The notes under the pieces: model-generated
Seen by the model: only the letters and a program-made list of their open reading frames with translations
What the model was told of the DNA's origin: nothing
The model's database searches: none
Program-made: the position numbers and the translations under genes
DNA from: Luteibacter rhizovicinus DSM 16549
GTDB taxonomy: Bacteria > Pseudomonadota > Gammaproteobacteria > Xanthomonadales > Rhodanobacteraceae
Direction: 5' to 3'
DNA length: 64,000 nucleotides
Assembly: GCF_001887595.1 (NCBI RefSeq)
Contig: NZ_CP017480.1
Coordinates: forward strand, 4,058,001 to 4,122,000
Part shown: piece after piece, positions 1 to 7,773 of the stretch
Layout of the letters: every line of letters starts with the position of its first letter
How positions within the stretch are numbered: the first letter of the stretch is position 1

Positions 1-333
1 ATCGCCCTCACCCTCGTTCTCACTGAGCAGCACGTTCATGACACTGCGCTCATTCACGGGGGCTGGCGGCAGACCACTAGCGTCGCGGAGCACATGGGCT
101 CCGCCTCGCGGCATCAGCACGATATCGCCCGCGGTCAACGTGATCCGCTCACCTCGCGTAGGAGGCTCGAGAACGGCGCTGCCCTGTATCACCAGGTGGT
201 AAGGCATTTCCCCGGGGGGAGAGTCGACGTACGTGATGTCCCAAGGGGCGCCGTACGAGCAGCGGATCTCCAGCCGCCCGGTGACGGACAGGGTGGCGAG
301 AAACCGGCTGAGCCAATCGACGTCGTGGGACAT
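1..333 (-). CDS. AraC-family regulator, N-terminal cupin part (cut by left edge)
   Basis: An open frame reads leftward from ATG at 333 and is still open at base 1, giving the first 111 residues. It starts MSHDVDWLSRFLATLSVTGR and contains the cupin-type stretches PGEMPYHLVIQGSA and GDIVLMPRGGAHVL. This matches the N-terminal cupin domain of a known class of AraC-type regulators whose C-terminal helix-turn-helix would lie outside the window. It is divergent from the CMD gene at 445, and the 111-bp gap could hold both promoters. Such regulators often control an adjacent CMD or oxidoreductase gene, so control of 445-1498 is a reasonable inference. The DNA-binding half is not seen. Confidence 0.75.
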   Translation of the reverse strand, partial: MSHDVDWLSRFLATLSVTGRLEIRCSYGAPWDITYVDSPPGEMPYHLVIQGSAVLEPPTRGERITLTAGDIVLMPRGGAHVLRDASGLPPAPVNERSVMNVLLSENEGEGD

Positions 334-444
334 ACGCTCACCATGATCCTTTTGAGCACTTTATCGATTAAATCGGGGCTCGTCGAGGTCATTCCGGAGG
401 TCGAGAATCTCTCCACCCCAACCACCTCGCCTGAGGAACCCATC

Positions 445-984
445 ATGAGCCGCATCTCCATCCCCGCCATCGACACCGCCACCGGTGCCACCGCCGATGC
501 TTACGACCAGGTCCGCAAGATGACCGGCGGACAGGTCCCTAACCTCTTCGCTGCCGTGGGCCATCTCGCGCCCGGTGCATTGAACGCGTACCTTGCCGCC
601 GAAACGGCACTCGCCTCCGCCGGCCTGGGCAAGAAGGATCTCGAGACCATCAAGCTGCTGGTGAGCGCACAGACCGGCTGTGACTACTGCCTGGCCGCAC
701 ACACCATGCTCGCGAAGATGACGGGCCTGTCGATCGAGGCGACGAAGGCCATCGGGCACATGGAGCCGACCGGCGAAGCAAAGCGTGACGCGCTCATTCG
801 CTTCGTGCTCCGGATCATGCGGGAAAGCGGCACCGTGCCGGCCGATGCCGTCGCGGACATCCGGGCTGCCGGGTATTCGGACGCGCAGCTGGTCGCCGTG
901 TCGCTGGCCATCGCCCTGACGATGTTCACCAACACCTTCAACCGCATCAACGACACCGATGTGGATTTCCCCGCCGTCGTCTGA
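445..984 (+). CDS. Carboxymuconolactone decarboxylase family protein (AhpD-like)
   Basis: A 179-residue protein with the AhpD-type redox motif C79-D-Y-C82 followed by H86 inside a helical CMD fold. Members act as thiol-dependent peroxidases, alkylhydroperoxidase partners or gamma-carboxymuconolactone decarboxylases; the motif favours a redox role. The frame is open upstream to 94, but that extension overlaps the divergent regulator and has no family character, so ATG at 445, shortly after TGAGGAA, is chosen. The DUF417 gene follows 19 bp later and probably shares the transcript. Confidence 0.85.
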   Translation: MSRISIPAIDTATGATADAYDQVRKMTGGQVPNLFAAVGHLAPGALNAYLAAETALASAGLGKKDLETIKLLVSAQTGCDYCLAAHTMLAKMTGLSIEATKAIGHMEPTGEAKRDALIRFVLRIMRESGTVPADAVADIRAAGYSDAQLVAVSLAIALTMFTNTFNRINDTDVDFPAVV

Positions 985-1003
985 ACGCCTTGGGAGGCTG
1001 ACA

Positions 1004-1498
1004 ATGAACCACCTTGCTCAAACGACCTCGCGATCCGCCATGCTCCGCACGTCCATGGTCATCATCTTCGCGTTCTTCGGCTACCAGAAATGGTTCGACT
1101 ACGAGGCGCAGATCCTCATTCCCTACATCAGCAATGGCCCGCTGATCGCATGGATGTATCCGGTGTTCGGCATTCGCGGCGCGAGTACCTTTCTGGGCGT
1201 GACGGAGTGGACGATCGGCTTGCTGCTTCTGGCCGGTTTCTGGCATCGAACGCTGGGAGCGGTGGGTGCGCTGGGCTCGATCGCCACCTTCGTCGGCACG
1301 GTGACGATCATTCCCTTCATGCCTCACGGCTGGGCGGAATCGGCCGGTGGCTTCCCTGCCATGGTGGGCAATGTGCCCTTCCTCATGAAGGATGTCGTCC
1401 TTCTGGCGGTATCGGTCCATCTGTTCAGGCAGGACTTAGCTGCCCGACACCAGCTTGAGCCCGATGACGCCACCCAGGATCAGCGCGATACAAAGTAG
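1004..1498 (+). CDS. DUF417 family inner-membrane protein (YkgB-like)
   Basis: A 164-residue hydrophobic protein with about four predicted membrane segments (near residues 15-30, 55-75, 80-105 and 125-145). It resembles the DUF417/YkgB family, which has no proven activity but is often reported next to redox or chlorine-stress genes. ATG at 1004 is chosen because GGGAGG lies 6 bp upstream; the frame extends to 959 without a signal. The last 21 codons overlap the convergent SMR gene by 63 bp, so this tail is not constrained like the rest and may not be functional. Confidence 0.75.
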   Translation: MNHLAQTTSRSAMLRTSMVIIFAFFGYQKWFDYEAQILIPYISNGPLIAWMYPVFGIRGASTFLGVTEWTIGLLLLAGFWHRTLGAVGALGSIATFVGTVTIIPFMPHGWAESAGGFPAMVGNVPFLMKDVVLLAVSVHLFRQDLAARHQLEPDDATQDQRDTK

Positions 1499-1756
1499 CC
1501 GCATGGGTGCGGCCGAATCGCCGAGCAGCGCGATGCCCATGATGGCCGTGCCGGCCGCACCGATGCCCGTCCAGACGGCGTACCCCGTGCCCACGGGAAG
1601 CGTACGCAACGAGATCGAAAGCAGCACGACGCTCGACAAACCCGTGACGACCGTAAGCACAGCGGGCAACCATCGGGAAAAACCCATCGACGACTTCAGG
1701 AAGAACGCGAAGCCGATCTCCAGCACGCCAGCGAGACTGAGCCATAGCCAGGGCAT
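1436..1756 (-). CDS. Small multidrug resistance (SMR) family exporter, SugE/Gdx-like
   Basis: A 106-residue protein with the four-helix SMR layout. The essential membrane glutamate is E13 in helix 1, followed by KSSMGFSRWLPAV and then YAVWTGIGAAGTAIMG in helix 3, which resembles SugE/Gdx more than EmrE. SMR proteins are proton-coupled dual-topology dimers exporting guanidinium or quaternary ammonium compounds; which substrate applies cannot be settled here. ATG at 1756 is 10 bp after the CMD stop, so the two genes are likely co-transcribed. Its 3-prime end overlaps the DUF417 gene. Confidence 0.85.
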   Translation of the reverse strand: MPWLWLSLAGVLEIGFAFFLKSSMGFSRWLPAVLTVVTGLSSVVLLSISLRTLPVGTGYAVWTGIGAAGTAIMGIALLGDSAAPMRLLCIALILGGVIGLKLVSGS

Positions 1757-1766
1757 GTCGGTCGCC

Positions 1767-2222
1767 TCACGCCTTGCCGGCGGCAACAGGGGTCGAGCGG
1801 AAGGCGACGCCAAACCGGTTGAAGGCGTTCATCAAGCCGATGGCGTAGGTGAGATCGGCGAGCTCGGCGCCGTTGAACTCACCGGCGGCTGCTTCATAGT
1901 CCGCGTCGGGGACACCGGTCGTCGACACATTGGTCACGGTTTCCGCCCATGCGAGAGCCCTCTTCTCACGGGTGGTGAACACGTTGCCTGCATCGTGCCA
2001 GACCGGAATCAGGACGAGTTTGTCGACGTCGAGGCCGGACTTGAGCAGATCGCGCGAATGCATGTCGATGCAGAACGCGCAGCCGTTGATCTGCGACACG
2101 CGAAGGTATACGAGGTCGATGAGCGCTTTCGGCAGGCTGCCCTTGAGCACGGTGAGGTACACGCCGCCGAATGCCTTGTAGCCGTCGGGGGATGCGTTGG
2201 AGTAGTCGATGCGCTGGTTCAT
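1767..2222 (-). CDS. Carboxymuconolactone decarboxylase family protein (AhpD-like), paralogue A
   Basis: A 151-residue protein with RVSQINGCAFCIDMHS, that is C48-x-x-C51 and H55, the AhpD-type redox centre. It is clearly paralogous to the protein at 57021-57488: both begin xxxRIDY, share RVSQINGCA[FY]CIDMHS at the same position and end with AFRxKP/AFRSTP. It lies 81 bp downstream of the MocR-type regulator on the same strand and just upstream of the SMR gene. An inverted repeat at 2265-2289 in front of it suggests its own regulated promoter. Confidence 0.87.
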   Translation of the reverse strand: MNQRIDYSNASPDGYKAFGGVYLTVLKGSLPKALIDLVYLRVSQINGCAFCIDMHSRDLLKSGLDVDKLVLIPVWHDAGNVFTTREKRALAWAETVTNVSTTGVPDADYEAAAGEFNGAELADLTYAIGLMNAFNRFGVAFRSTPVAAGKA

Positions 2223-2264
2223 GGCGGTGCTTCAGGTCGGGAGGAGGACTCCATCGTCTGCCCT

Positions 2265-2289
2265 CTTGGTCCATACAAGAAGATCCAAG
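2265..2289. promoter_or_regulatory. Imperfect inverted repeat before CMD gene, candidate MocR operator
   Basis: CTTGGTCC (2265-2272) and GATCCAAG (2282-2289) form arms matching at 6 of 8 positions. The nonamer TTGGTCCAT (2266-2274) recurs as TTGATCCAT on the minus strand at 3724-3732, in front of the MocR gene itself. Binding by that regulator is inferred only. Confidence 0.35.
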
Positions 2290-2303
2290 TACCGCCTGCC
2301 GTA

Positions 2304-3725
2304 CTAGGCCATGATTTCCAGCATCCGCTTGCCCAATGCCTCCGCCTTGTTCTGCGATTCGACGTTCGTGAAGTTGAGGAGCAAGGCCGAGGCACCATCG
2401 CGGCGCGACGTCCAGTCGGTCAGCGCCTCCGCGTATAAACCTGCCTCGAGCATGCGTGCGACCAGTCGGCGATCGGAGCGCCGGGCCAGAAGTCGCAGGA
2501 TCAGGTGCATGCCGCCGGGCTGGGTGTCTATGCTCACGTACTTGCCCAGCACGTTTTCCAGCCCAGCCGCTGTCATGTCGCGGCGTTCGCCGTAGAGCCT
2601 GCGCATCCGTTGGATGTGCCTTGCAAAGTGTCCTTCGTGGATGAAGGCCGAGACGACGGCCTGCATGAGCCACGAACTGCCCGCAGCGAAGACCTCGCTG
2701 ACGTCGTCAAAACGCTCTACCTGGTCCTCGGGAACCACGAGATAGGCGAGGCGGATGCTGGGGAACAACACCTTGCTGAAGGTTCCTGCGTAGAGCACTC
2801 GCCCTTCCCTGTCGAGGCTCTTCAAGGCCGGCAGGGGCCGGCTGATATACCGGTACTCACCGTCGTAGTCGTCCTCGACGATCCACGCCTGGTTTCGCGT
2901 CGCCCAGTCCAGCAAGGCCCATCGACGCGCCAGTGACAAGGACACGCAAAGCGGGCTTTGGTGTGCCGGCGTGACTACGGCGGCACGCGCACGCGGAGCC
3001 AGCCGCATGCCTTCGGATACCACGATGCCCTCCTGATCCACCGGGACGGGCACGGTGGCCATCCTCATGTGACCGAGCAGTTGCCGGGTCGGTGGATAGC
3101 CCGGATCCTCCGTCCACACCTTGTCGCCTGTCTTCAGCAGTGCCTGCGCGATGAGTGACAGGGTGTGCCGGTATCCGGAGGTTACGAAGACCTGCGACGG
3201 CGAACACGCGATACCGCGAGACACCTGGAGGTACGCGGCGATCTGCGCGCGCAGTTCGGGCAGGCCCTGTACGGCGGGATGAACCATGTCGGACGGTTGC
3301 ATCTCACGTGCGCAGCGGGCGCCGAGTCGAGCCCATACTTTGCGCGGAAAGGCATCGAGGGCGGGCAAGCCCATCTGGAAGGGCCGTATCGAATCCGGAC
3401 GAAAGCTGCTCGCCGGGCGCCGGGTGACCGCTGGCACGGTGGCTCGCGCCGGTGCCCTCGGGATGAGATCGGGCGTGACGATCGTCCCGGCCTGGCCGCG
3501 CGACTGGATGTAACCCTCGGCCATCAGCAGGGAGTAAGCGGCGTCGATCGTGCCCCTGGCCAATCCGAGCTCCTCGGCCAGCGCGCGTGCCGACGGAATC
3601 CGGTCGCCCGGCTTCAACACGCCGCCGACGATGGCATCGCAGAAGCGATCGTAGATCTGCCTGTAGTAAGGCGACGCCGCTTCGGTGTCGAGCGATCCGA
3701 GGTAACTGGGTCTTGCGATAGCCAT
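2304..3725 (-). CDS. MocR/PdxR-type regulator (GntR HTH fused to aminotransferase fold)
   Basis: A 473-residue protein with a GntR-type winged helix at about residues 18-85 (PSARALAEELGLARGTIDAAY). A fold-type I aminotransferase domain follows from about 115 to the end, with EDDYDGEYRY and the PLP-binding lysine K318 in GTFSKVLFPS. MocR regulators sense amines, amino acids or PLP, so this is a regulator rather than an enzyme. It is divergent from azoR (56 bp apart) and upstream of the CMD-SMR pair, which makes all of these possible targets. A clear paralogue sits at 55503-56909, next to another CMD gene. Confidence 0.88.
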   Translation of the reverse strand: MAIARPSYLGSLDTEAASPYYRQIYDRFCDAIVGGVLKPGDRIPSARALAEELGLARGTIDAAYSLLMAEGYIQSRGQAGTIVTPDLIPRAPARATVPAVTRRPASSFRPDSIRPFQMGLPALDAFPRKVWARLGARCAREMQPSDMVHPAVQGLPELRAQIAAYLQVSRGIACSPSQVFVTSGYRHTLSLIAQALLKTGDKVWTEDPGYPPTRQLLGHMRMATVPVPVDQEGIVVSEGMRLAPRARAAVVTPAHQSPLCVSLSLARRWALLDWATRNQAWIVEDDYDGEYRYISRPLPALKSLDREGRVLYAGTFSKVLFPSIRLAYLVVPEDQVERFDDVSEVFAAGSSWLMQAVVSAFIHEGHFARHIQRMRRLYGERRDMTAAGLENVLGKYVSIDTQPGGMHLILRLLARRSDRRLVARMLEAGLYAEALTDWTSRRDGASALLLNFTNVESQNKAEALGKRMLEIMA

Positions 3726-3752
3726 GGATCAATTATTTACTCCATTCATGGC
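3721..3752. promoter_or_regulatory. Divergent control region between MocR gene and azoR, inverted repeat
   Basis: GCCATGGATC (3721-3730) and CATTCATGGC (3743-3752) match as inverted arms at 8 of 10 positions around a 12-bp AT-rich spacer. The repeat overlaps the regulator's start codon and lies 30 bp before azoR. It includes the TTGATCCAT-type half site also found before the CMD gene. This suits autoregulation but was recognised by eye only. Confidence 0.3.
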
Positions 3753-3781
3753 TCTTCGGTCTAGGCCACGTCAGTCGTAGC

Positions 3782-4414
3782 ATGAGTTCCATGAAAACCA
3801 TCCTCCATGTGAGTTGCAGCCCGCGCGGCGAAGCGGCGGAAAGCTATCGTCTTTCCAACCGGATCGTCGCATGGCTGAGTCAGCGCGACCCATCGACCGA
3901 GGTCACGCAGCGTGTGATCGGCAACGGCAGCCTGCCGCACGTCGACATGAACTACGCGATCTCCCAGGCGTCGTTGCACGACGTGTCGCAGGACGGTTCC
4001 ATGGCACTCTCCGAGACCCTGGTCGAGGAACTGGAGCGTGCGGATTACGTCGTCATCGGCACGCCGATGCATAACCTGTCCGTGCCGTCGGCGCTCAAGG
4101 CCTGGCTCGATCACGTGGTTCGTGCCCGGCGGACTTTCACCATGACGGCGTCGGGAAAGGTCGGCACCCTACGCGACCGCCCGGTCTACATCGCGATCGC
4201 CTCGGGCGGCCGATTCTCCGGCGAGCGCGCACGCCAACCGGATTTCCTGACGCCTTATCTCACCACCATCCTGGCGATGATCGGCCTGCACAACGTCACG
4301 TTTTTCACCGTGCAAGGCACGGGTGCAGGACCCGACGCTGTCGATGCGACGAGGATCGAGACAGAAGCGGCGCTTCAGGCTCACTTCCAGCCGGACCACC
4401 CGCGCGTTTCTTGA
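3782..4414 (+). CDS. azoR: FMN-dependent NADH azoreductase / quinone reductase
   Basis: A 210-residue flavodoxin-fold protein beginning MSSMKTILHVSCSPRG, the FMN-phosphate loop of AzoR. It also has IGTPMHNLSVPSALKAWLDHVVRARRTF, which contains the flavin-contacting PMxNxxxPSxLKxWxD motif typical of the family. AzoR-type enzymes reduce quinones and azo compounds with NADH and protect against thiol stress. It is divergent from the MocR regulator and followed after 63 bp by the MOSC fusion gene on the same strand. ATG at 3791 (MKTILHV) is an alternative start. Confidence 0.88.
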   Translation: MSSMKTILHVSCSPRGEAAESYRLSNRIVAWLSQRDPSTEVTQRVIGNGSLPHVDMNYAISQASLHDVSQDGSMALSETLVEELERADYVVIGTPMHNLSVPSALKAWLDHVVRARRTFTMTASGKVGTLRDRPVYIAIASGGRFSGERARQPDFLTPYLTTILAMIGLHNVTFFTVQGTGAGPDAVDATRIETEAALQAHFQPDHPRVS

Positions 4415-4477
4415 CGATGTGCGCAGCGCACGCGCACGATACATGTTCGTGCAGACGCACCTGTCGCGGTGACCCTC

Positions 4478-6232
4478 ATGGCCACGTTGATTTCCGTAAA
4501 CGTCGGGCTCCCCAAGGACGTTGCCTGGCAAGGCCAGGTCGTTTACACCAGCGTATGGAAGGCGCCCGTCACGGGTCGCGTCATGGCCCGCCGACTCAAT
4601 ATCGACGGCGACGGACAAGGTGACCTGAAAGGCCATGGCGGCGAGCATCGTGCCGTCATGGTGTACCAGACCGAGTCCTACCGATACTGGGAGGCGTTTC
4701 TGGCCAGACCACCCCTGGAACCGGGGTCATTCGGCGAGAACCTCACCGTCGATGGCTTGCCCGACAGCGAGGTCTGCATCGGGGACAGGTTTCGCATCGG
4801 CGACGCGCTGCTGGAGGTGACGCAACCACGGGTGACCTGTTATCGCGTGGGACTGCGCATGGAGGAGCCGAGGATGCCGTCACTCCTGGTGTCGCACAAA
4901 CGGCCGGGGTTCTATTGCCGGGTCATCGAAGAGGGGTTGATCGGCGCCGGCGACGTCATTACCCGGGAGCTCAGCGGTAGTGACGTGAGCGTCACCGAGA
5001 TCGACGCCCTGCTCTACCTGACCGACCATCCGCGCGACGCATTGCAGCGCGCTATCGACGTGCCTGCTCTCAGTACCGGCTGGCGACAGTCGCTCGAGGC
5101 GATGCTTTCCGCCGGCCCGGAGGCCTCGGGCAACGCCGGCCTCTCGACAGCACCCGCCGCCGAGCCGGCGTGGCCTGGCTTCCGCGAGGTACGTGTCTGC
5201 TCCACGCATGAGGAAAGCGCGTCCGTCCGATCCTTCGTCGTCGAGGCCGCCGATGGTGCGGCCCTGCCTCCCGCACGCGGTGGCCAGTTCATCGTCGTCA
5301 GGTTGACGCCACCTCCGCCGCATCCACCGCTCATACGGAGTTACTCGCTATCGGACGCCAGCACTCACGGTCGCTATCGCTTCTCGGTGAAACGCGCCGC
5401 CGGCGAGGGCAGCGCGTACTTGCATACTCACGTCGGACAAGGCGATCGCCTGAGTATCAGTGCGCCGCGCGGCAGCTTCTTCCTCGGTCCCGACACCGGT
5501 CCCGTAGTGCTCTGGAGTGCCGGCATCGGCATCACCCCCGTCCTCGCCATGCTCCGCGAGTTGGCAAGCACGCCGTCCGCACCGCCGAGAAAGATCTATT
5601 GGGTGCACGGCGCCCGGAGTGGCGAAGAAAATGCCTTCGCCGCCGAAGTGGACGGCTTGCTTCGGCAGATGTCACTCGCGGTACGACTCATCGCGTTCAG
5701 TCAGCCCCTCGGCGCGGACAGCCTTGGTCGCGACTACGACGTGCAAGGCCGCATCACCGTCGCGACGCTCGGGCAACTCGCCATTCCGGCCGATGCCAGG
5801 GTCTACTTATGCGGACCCACGACCTTCATGGAGCAGGCGCGTGCCAGCCTGCACAGCGCCGGCTTCGCCGACGCCAATATCCTCTCCGAACGCTTCGGCG
5901 GCGAGGAAGCGCTTCGTCCGGGCATCGTTGGCGCGGTGACCAGGGCACCTCACCCTCCGACCGCCGCTGCCACCGAGGGGGCGCTTGTCACCTTCGTCCG
6001 AAGCGGACTCACCGTCCATTGGGACACGCGTTACGCCAGCCTGCTGGAACTGGCCGAGGCCTGCGACGTGCCGGTGCGGTGGTCATGCCGCTCGGGTGTC
6101 TGCCATAACTGCGAAACACCCATGATCGACGGCGCGGTGTCCTATGTGACGGACCCGCTTCAACCCGCCGCGAACGGACGCATCCTGATCTGCTGCACGA
6201 CACCAGCGCACGACGTGGAACTGGATCTTTAA
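4478..6232 (+). CDS. MOSC domain - ferredoxin-NADP reductase - 2Fe-2S ferredoxin fusion
   Basis: A 584-residue three-part protein. Residues 1-150 form a YiiM-like MOSC domain (ISVNVGLP, GDGQGDLKGHGGEHRAVM, TQPRVTCYRVG) followed by the short helical domain. Residues about 230-460 form an FAD/NAD(P) reductase (RSYSLSD for FAD, WSAGIGITPVLAML for the nucleotide, YLCGPTTFM). The C-terminus is a plant-type ferredoxin with C-RSGVC-HNC and a final ICC, which would hold a [2Fe-2S] cluster. This suggests a self-contained chain from NAD(P)H to the MOSC site. MOSC domains carry sulfur or molybdenum-cofactor thiols, and YiiM relatives reduce N-hydroxylated compounds. GTG at 4469 is an alternative start, but ATG at 4478 (MATLISVNVG) fits the family. 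Confidence 0.85.
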   Translation: MATLISVNVGLPKDVAWQGQVVYTSVWKAPVTGRVMARRLNIDGDGQGDLKGHGGEHRAVMVYQTESYRYWEAFLARPPLEPGSFGENLTVDGLPDSEVCIGDRFRIGDALLEVTQPRVTCYRVGLRMEEPRMPSLLVSHKRPGFYCRVIEEGLIGAGDVITRELSGSDVSVTEIDALLYLTDHPRDALQRAIDVPALSTGWRQSLEAMLSAGPEASGNAGLSTAPAAEPAWPGFREVRVCSTHEESASVRSFVVEAADGAALPPARGGQFIVVRLTPPPPHPPLIRSYSLSDASTHGRYRFSVKRAAGEGSAYLHTHVGQGDRLSISAPRGSFFLGPDTGPVVLWSAGIGITPVLAMLRELASTPSAPPRKIYWVHGARSGEENAFAAEVDGLLRQMSLAVRLIAFSQPLGADSLGRDYDVQGRITVATLGQLAIPADARVYLCGPTTFMEQARASLHSAGFADANILSERFGGEEALRPGIVGAVTRAPHPPTAAATEGALVTFVRSGLTVHWDTRYASLLELAEACDVPVRWSCRSGVCHNCETPMIDGAVSYVTDPLQPAANGRILICCTTPAHDVELDL

Positions 6233-6242
6233 TTCCGGAAAG

Positions 6243-7202
6243 CTACTTGAGACCGTCGTAGACGATGCGGGTGAAGAAGTCCGGATCGATCACGAAGTGT
6301 CCGTATACCGCGTCGTACTGGGCGGTGGGTTTCGCCGCGACCACTTCGTCACGTGACTTGCCCTGCTTTTTCAGTGCGGCGACCTTGTCGCGGACACCGG
6401 CAAGCATGTCGCGGAACTCGCGGAACTGTTTCTTCGTACCCACCGGTCCGTGGCCCGGCGCCAGAATCACATCGTCCTTCAGTTGGGCGAGTATCGCGTC
6501 ATCGGCCTTGATCATGCCGTCGATGCCACCGCCGTTCTCGTTATCGATGAACGGGTAAACACCGTTCCAGAACAGGTCGCCCAGCGCCGCGACGTTCGCT
6601 TCCTTGAAGACGACATACAGGTCGGTGTCGGTATGCGCCGGATCGACCAGGACGACCTCGACGGTCTGGCCGTCGAAGTGATAGGTCTTGTTCGCCTTCA
6701 GGATCTCCGTGGGCACACCGCTGGCGGGGAGTGGCGGAAACGTGAAGTCCCAGTCGTCGACGCGGATCGACTTCGAAACACGTGCCGCCGTGCCTGCCGT
6801 CGCGATGATCGTTGCCCCATCGTCGTGAACCCAGGGGTTACCGTCCGTGTGATCCCAGTGGTAGTGCGTGTTGATCAGGTACTTGATCGGCGCATTGCTG
6901 ATGGCTGTCAGCGCGGCTTCGATGCGTGGCCGCGATACCGCGATGCCGGCGTCGACCATCAGCTTGCCCTGCTTGCCCGACAGCACGGTGATGTTGCCAC
7001 CGGATCCCGACAGCATGCTGAGCGGGCCGCGCAAGGGCGTGGTCTCGATCGGCGTGGTGGCCGCGGCCTTGTTGATCATGATCACCGGACTGACCGGCTT
7101 GGCGGGGCTGTCTGCCCGGGCAAGCCCTGCCGTGGTCCCGACGACCAGGGCTGCGGTAACGGCGGAAGCCAGAAGGACACGCTGGAGCGGACTGCGATGC
7201 AT
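6243..7202 (-). CDS. Exported metallo-beta-lactamase-fold hydrolase
   Basis: A 319-residue protein with a signal peptide (about residues 1-30, ending GLARA-DS). The metal motif H113-x-H115-x-D117-H118 is in NTHYHWDHTDG, with later metal ligands likely in DPAHTDTD and LAPGHGP. The architecture resembles periplasmic MBL-fold enzymes of broad substrate range; the substrate cannot be assigned. It lies 95 bp downstream of a cupin gene, also exported, on the same strand, and tail-to-tail with the MOSC fusion gene, leaving only 10 bp between stops. Confidence 0.85.
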   Translation of the reverse strand: MHRSPLQRVLLASAVTAALVVGTTAGLARADSPAKPVSPVIMINKAAATTPIETTPLRGPLSMLSGSGGNITVLSGKQGKLMVDAGIAVSRPRIEAALTAISNAPIKYLINTHYHWDHTDGNPWVHDDGATIIATAGTAARVSKSIRVDDWDFTFPPLPASGVPTEILKANKTYHFDGQTVEVVLVDPAHTDTDLYVVFKEANVAALGDLFWNGVYPFIDNENGGGIDGMIKADDAILAQLKDDVILAPGHGPVGTKKQFREFRDMLAGVRDKVAALKKQGKSRDEVVAAKPTAQYDAVYGHFVIDPDFFTRIVYDGLK

Positions 7203-7297
7203 GGCGCTGTCTCCATCGTGGCGACCGGGCGGCCGCCGAGGTCCTGCTATTCAGCACTCCCGCCGCGCGGATTTCTTGTTTAATCCGGCCCGAACGC

Positions 7298-7687
7298 TCA
7301 CTTCACCCATTCGAGCAGGGGCTGGCCCTTGGGGACGATGTACGTGCCGATCTCCGCGGCATTCGTCGTGCCCACGTTCTTGGCGCTGTGAACCACGCCC
7401 TTGGGAACAACGAGCACCCCGCCGGCTTTCAACGTCAACGGCGGCTGGCCTTCGAGGTCGTACTCCATCGTGCCCTCGACGACGTAGATGATCTCTTCAC
7501 CTGGATGGCGGTGGTTCGGCGCGATATGGCCGGGATCGAGGTCGACGCGCATCTGGACTTCCTCCCATCCCGGAATGCTCAGGTCATGCTGCGAGAGTTG
7601 CGTACGCTTGTCGGCGTGAGCGCTGGTGCCCACTAGAAGGCCGACTATGGCCAACAGGCCGCCTGCGGATGATGTGAGTCGAGACAT
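7298..7687 (-). CDS. Exported cupin-domain protein
   Basis: A 129-residue protein with a signal sequence of about 25 residues (ending TSAHADK). A single cupin domain follows: HRHPGEEIIYVVEGTMEYDLEG is cupin motif 1 with two histidines and a glutamate, and PKGVVHSAKN is motif 2 with the third histidine, so a metal centre is likely intact. It is probably the first gene of a pair with the MBL-fold hydrolase at 6243-7202. Small periplasmic cupins of this kind have no established substrate. Confidence 0.82.
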   Translation of the reverse strand: MSRLTSSAGGLLAIVGLLVGTSAHADKRTQLSQHDLSIPGWEEVQMRVDLDPGHIAPNHRHPGEEIIYVVEGTMEYDLEGQPPLTLKAGGVLVVPKGVVHSAKNVGTTNAAEIGTYIVPKGQPLLEWVK

Positions 7688-7773
7688 GTCGGTTTACCCG
7701 AGCGGAGACAAAGCGGTTTGAATGCGTGACGCGGCTCGATGATCGAGCCGGTCACGTTCCACCAAGTTCGGCG

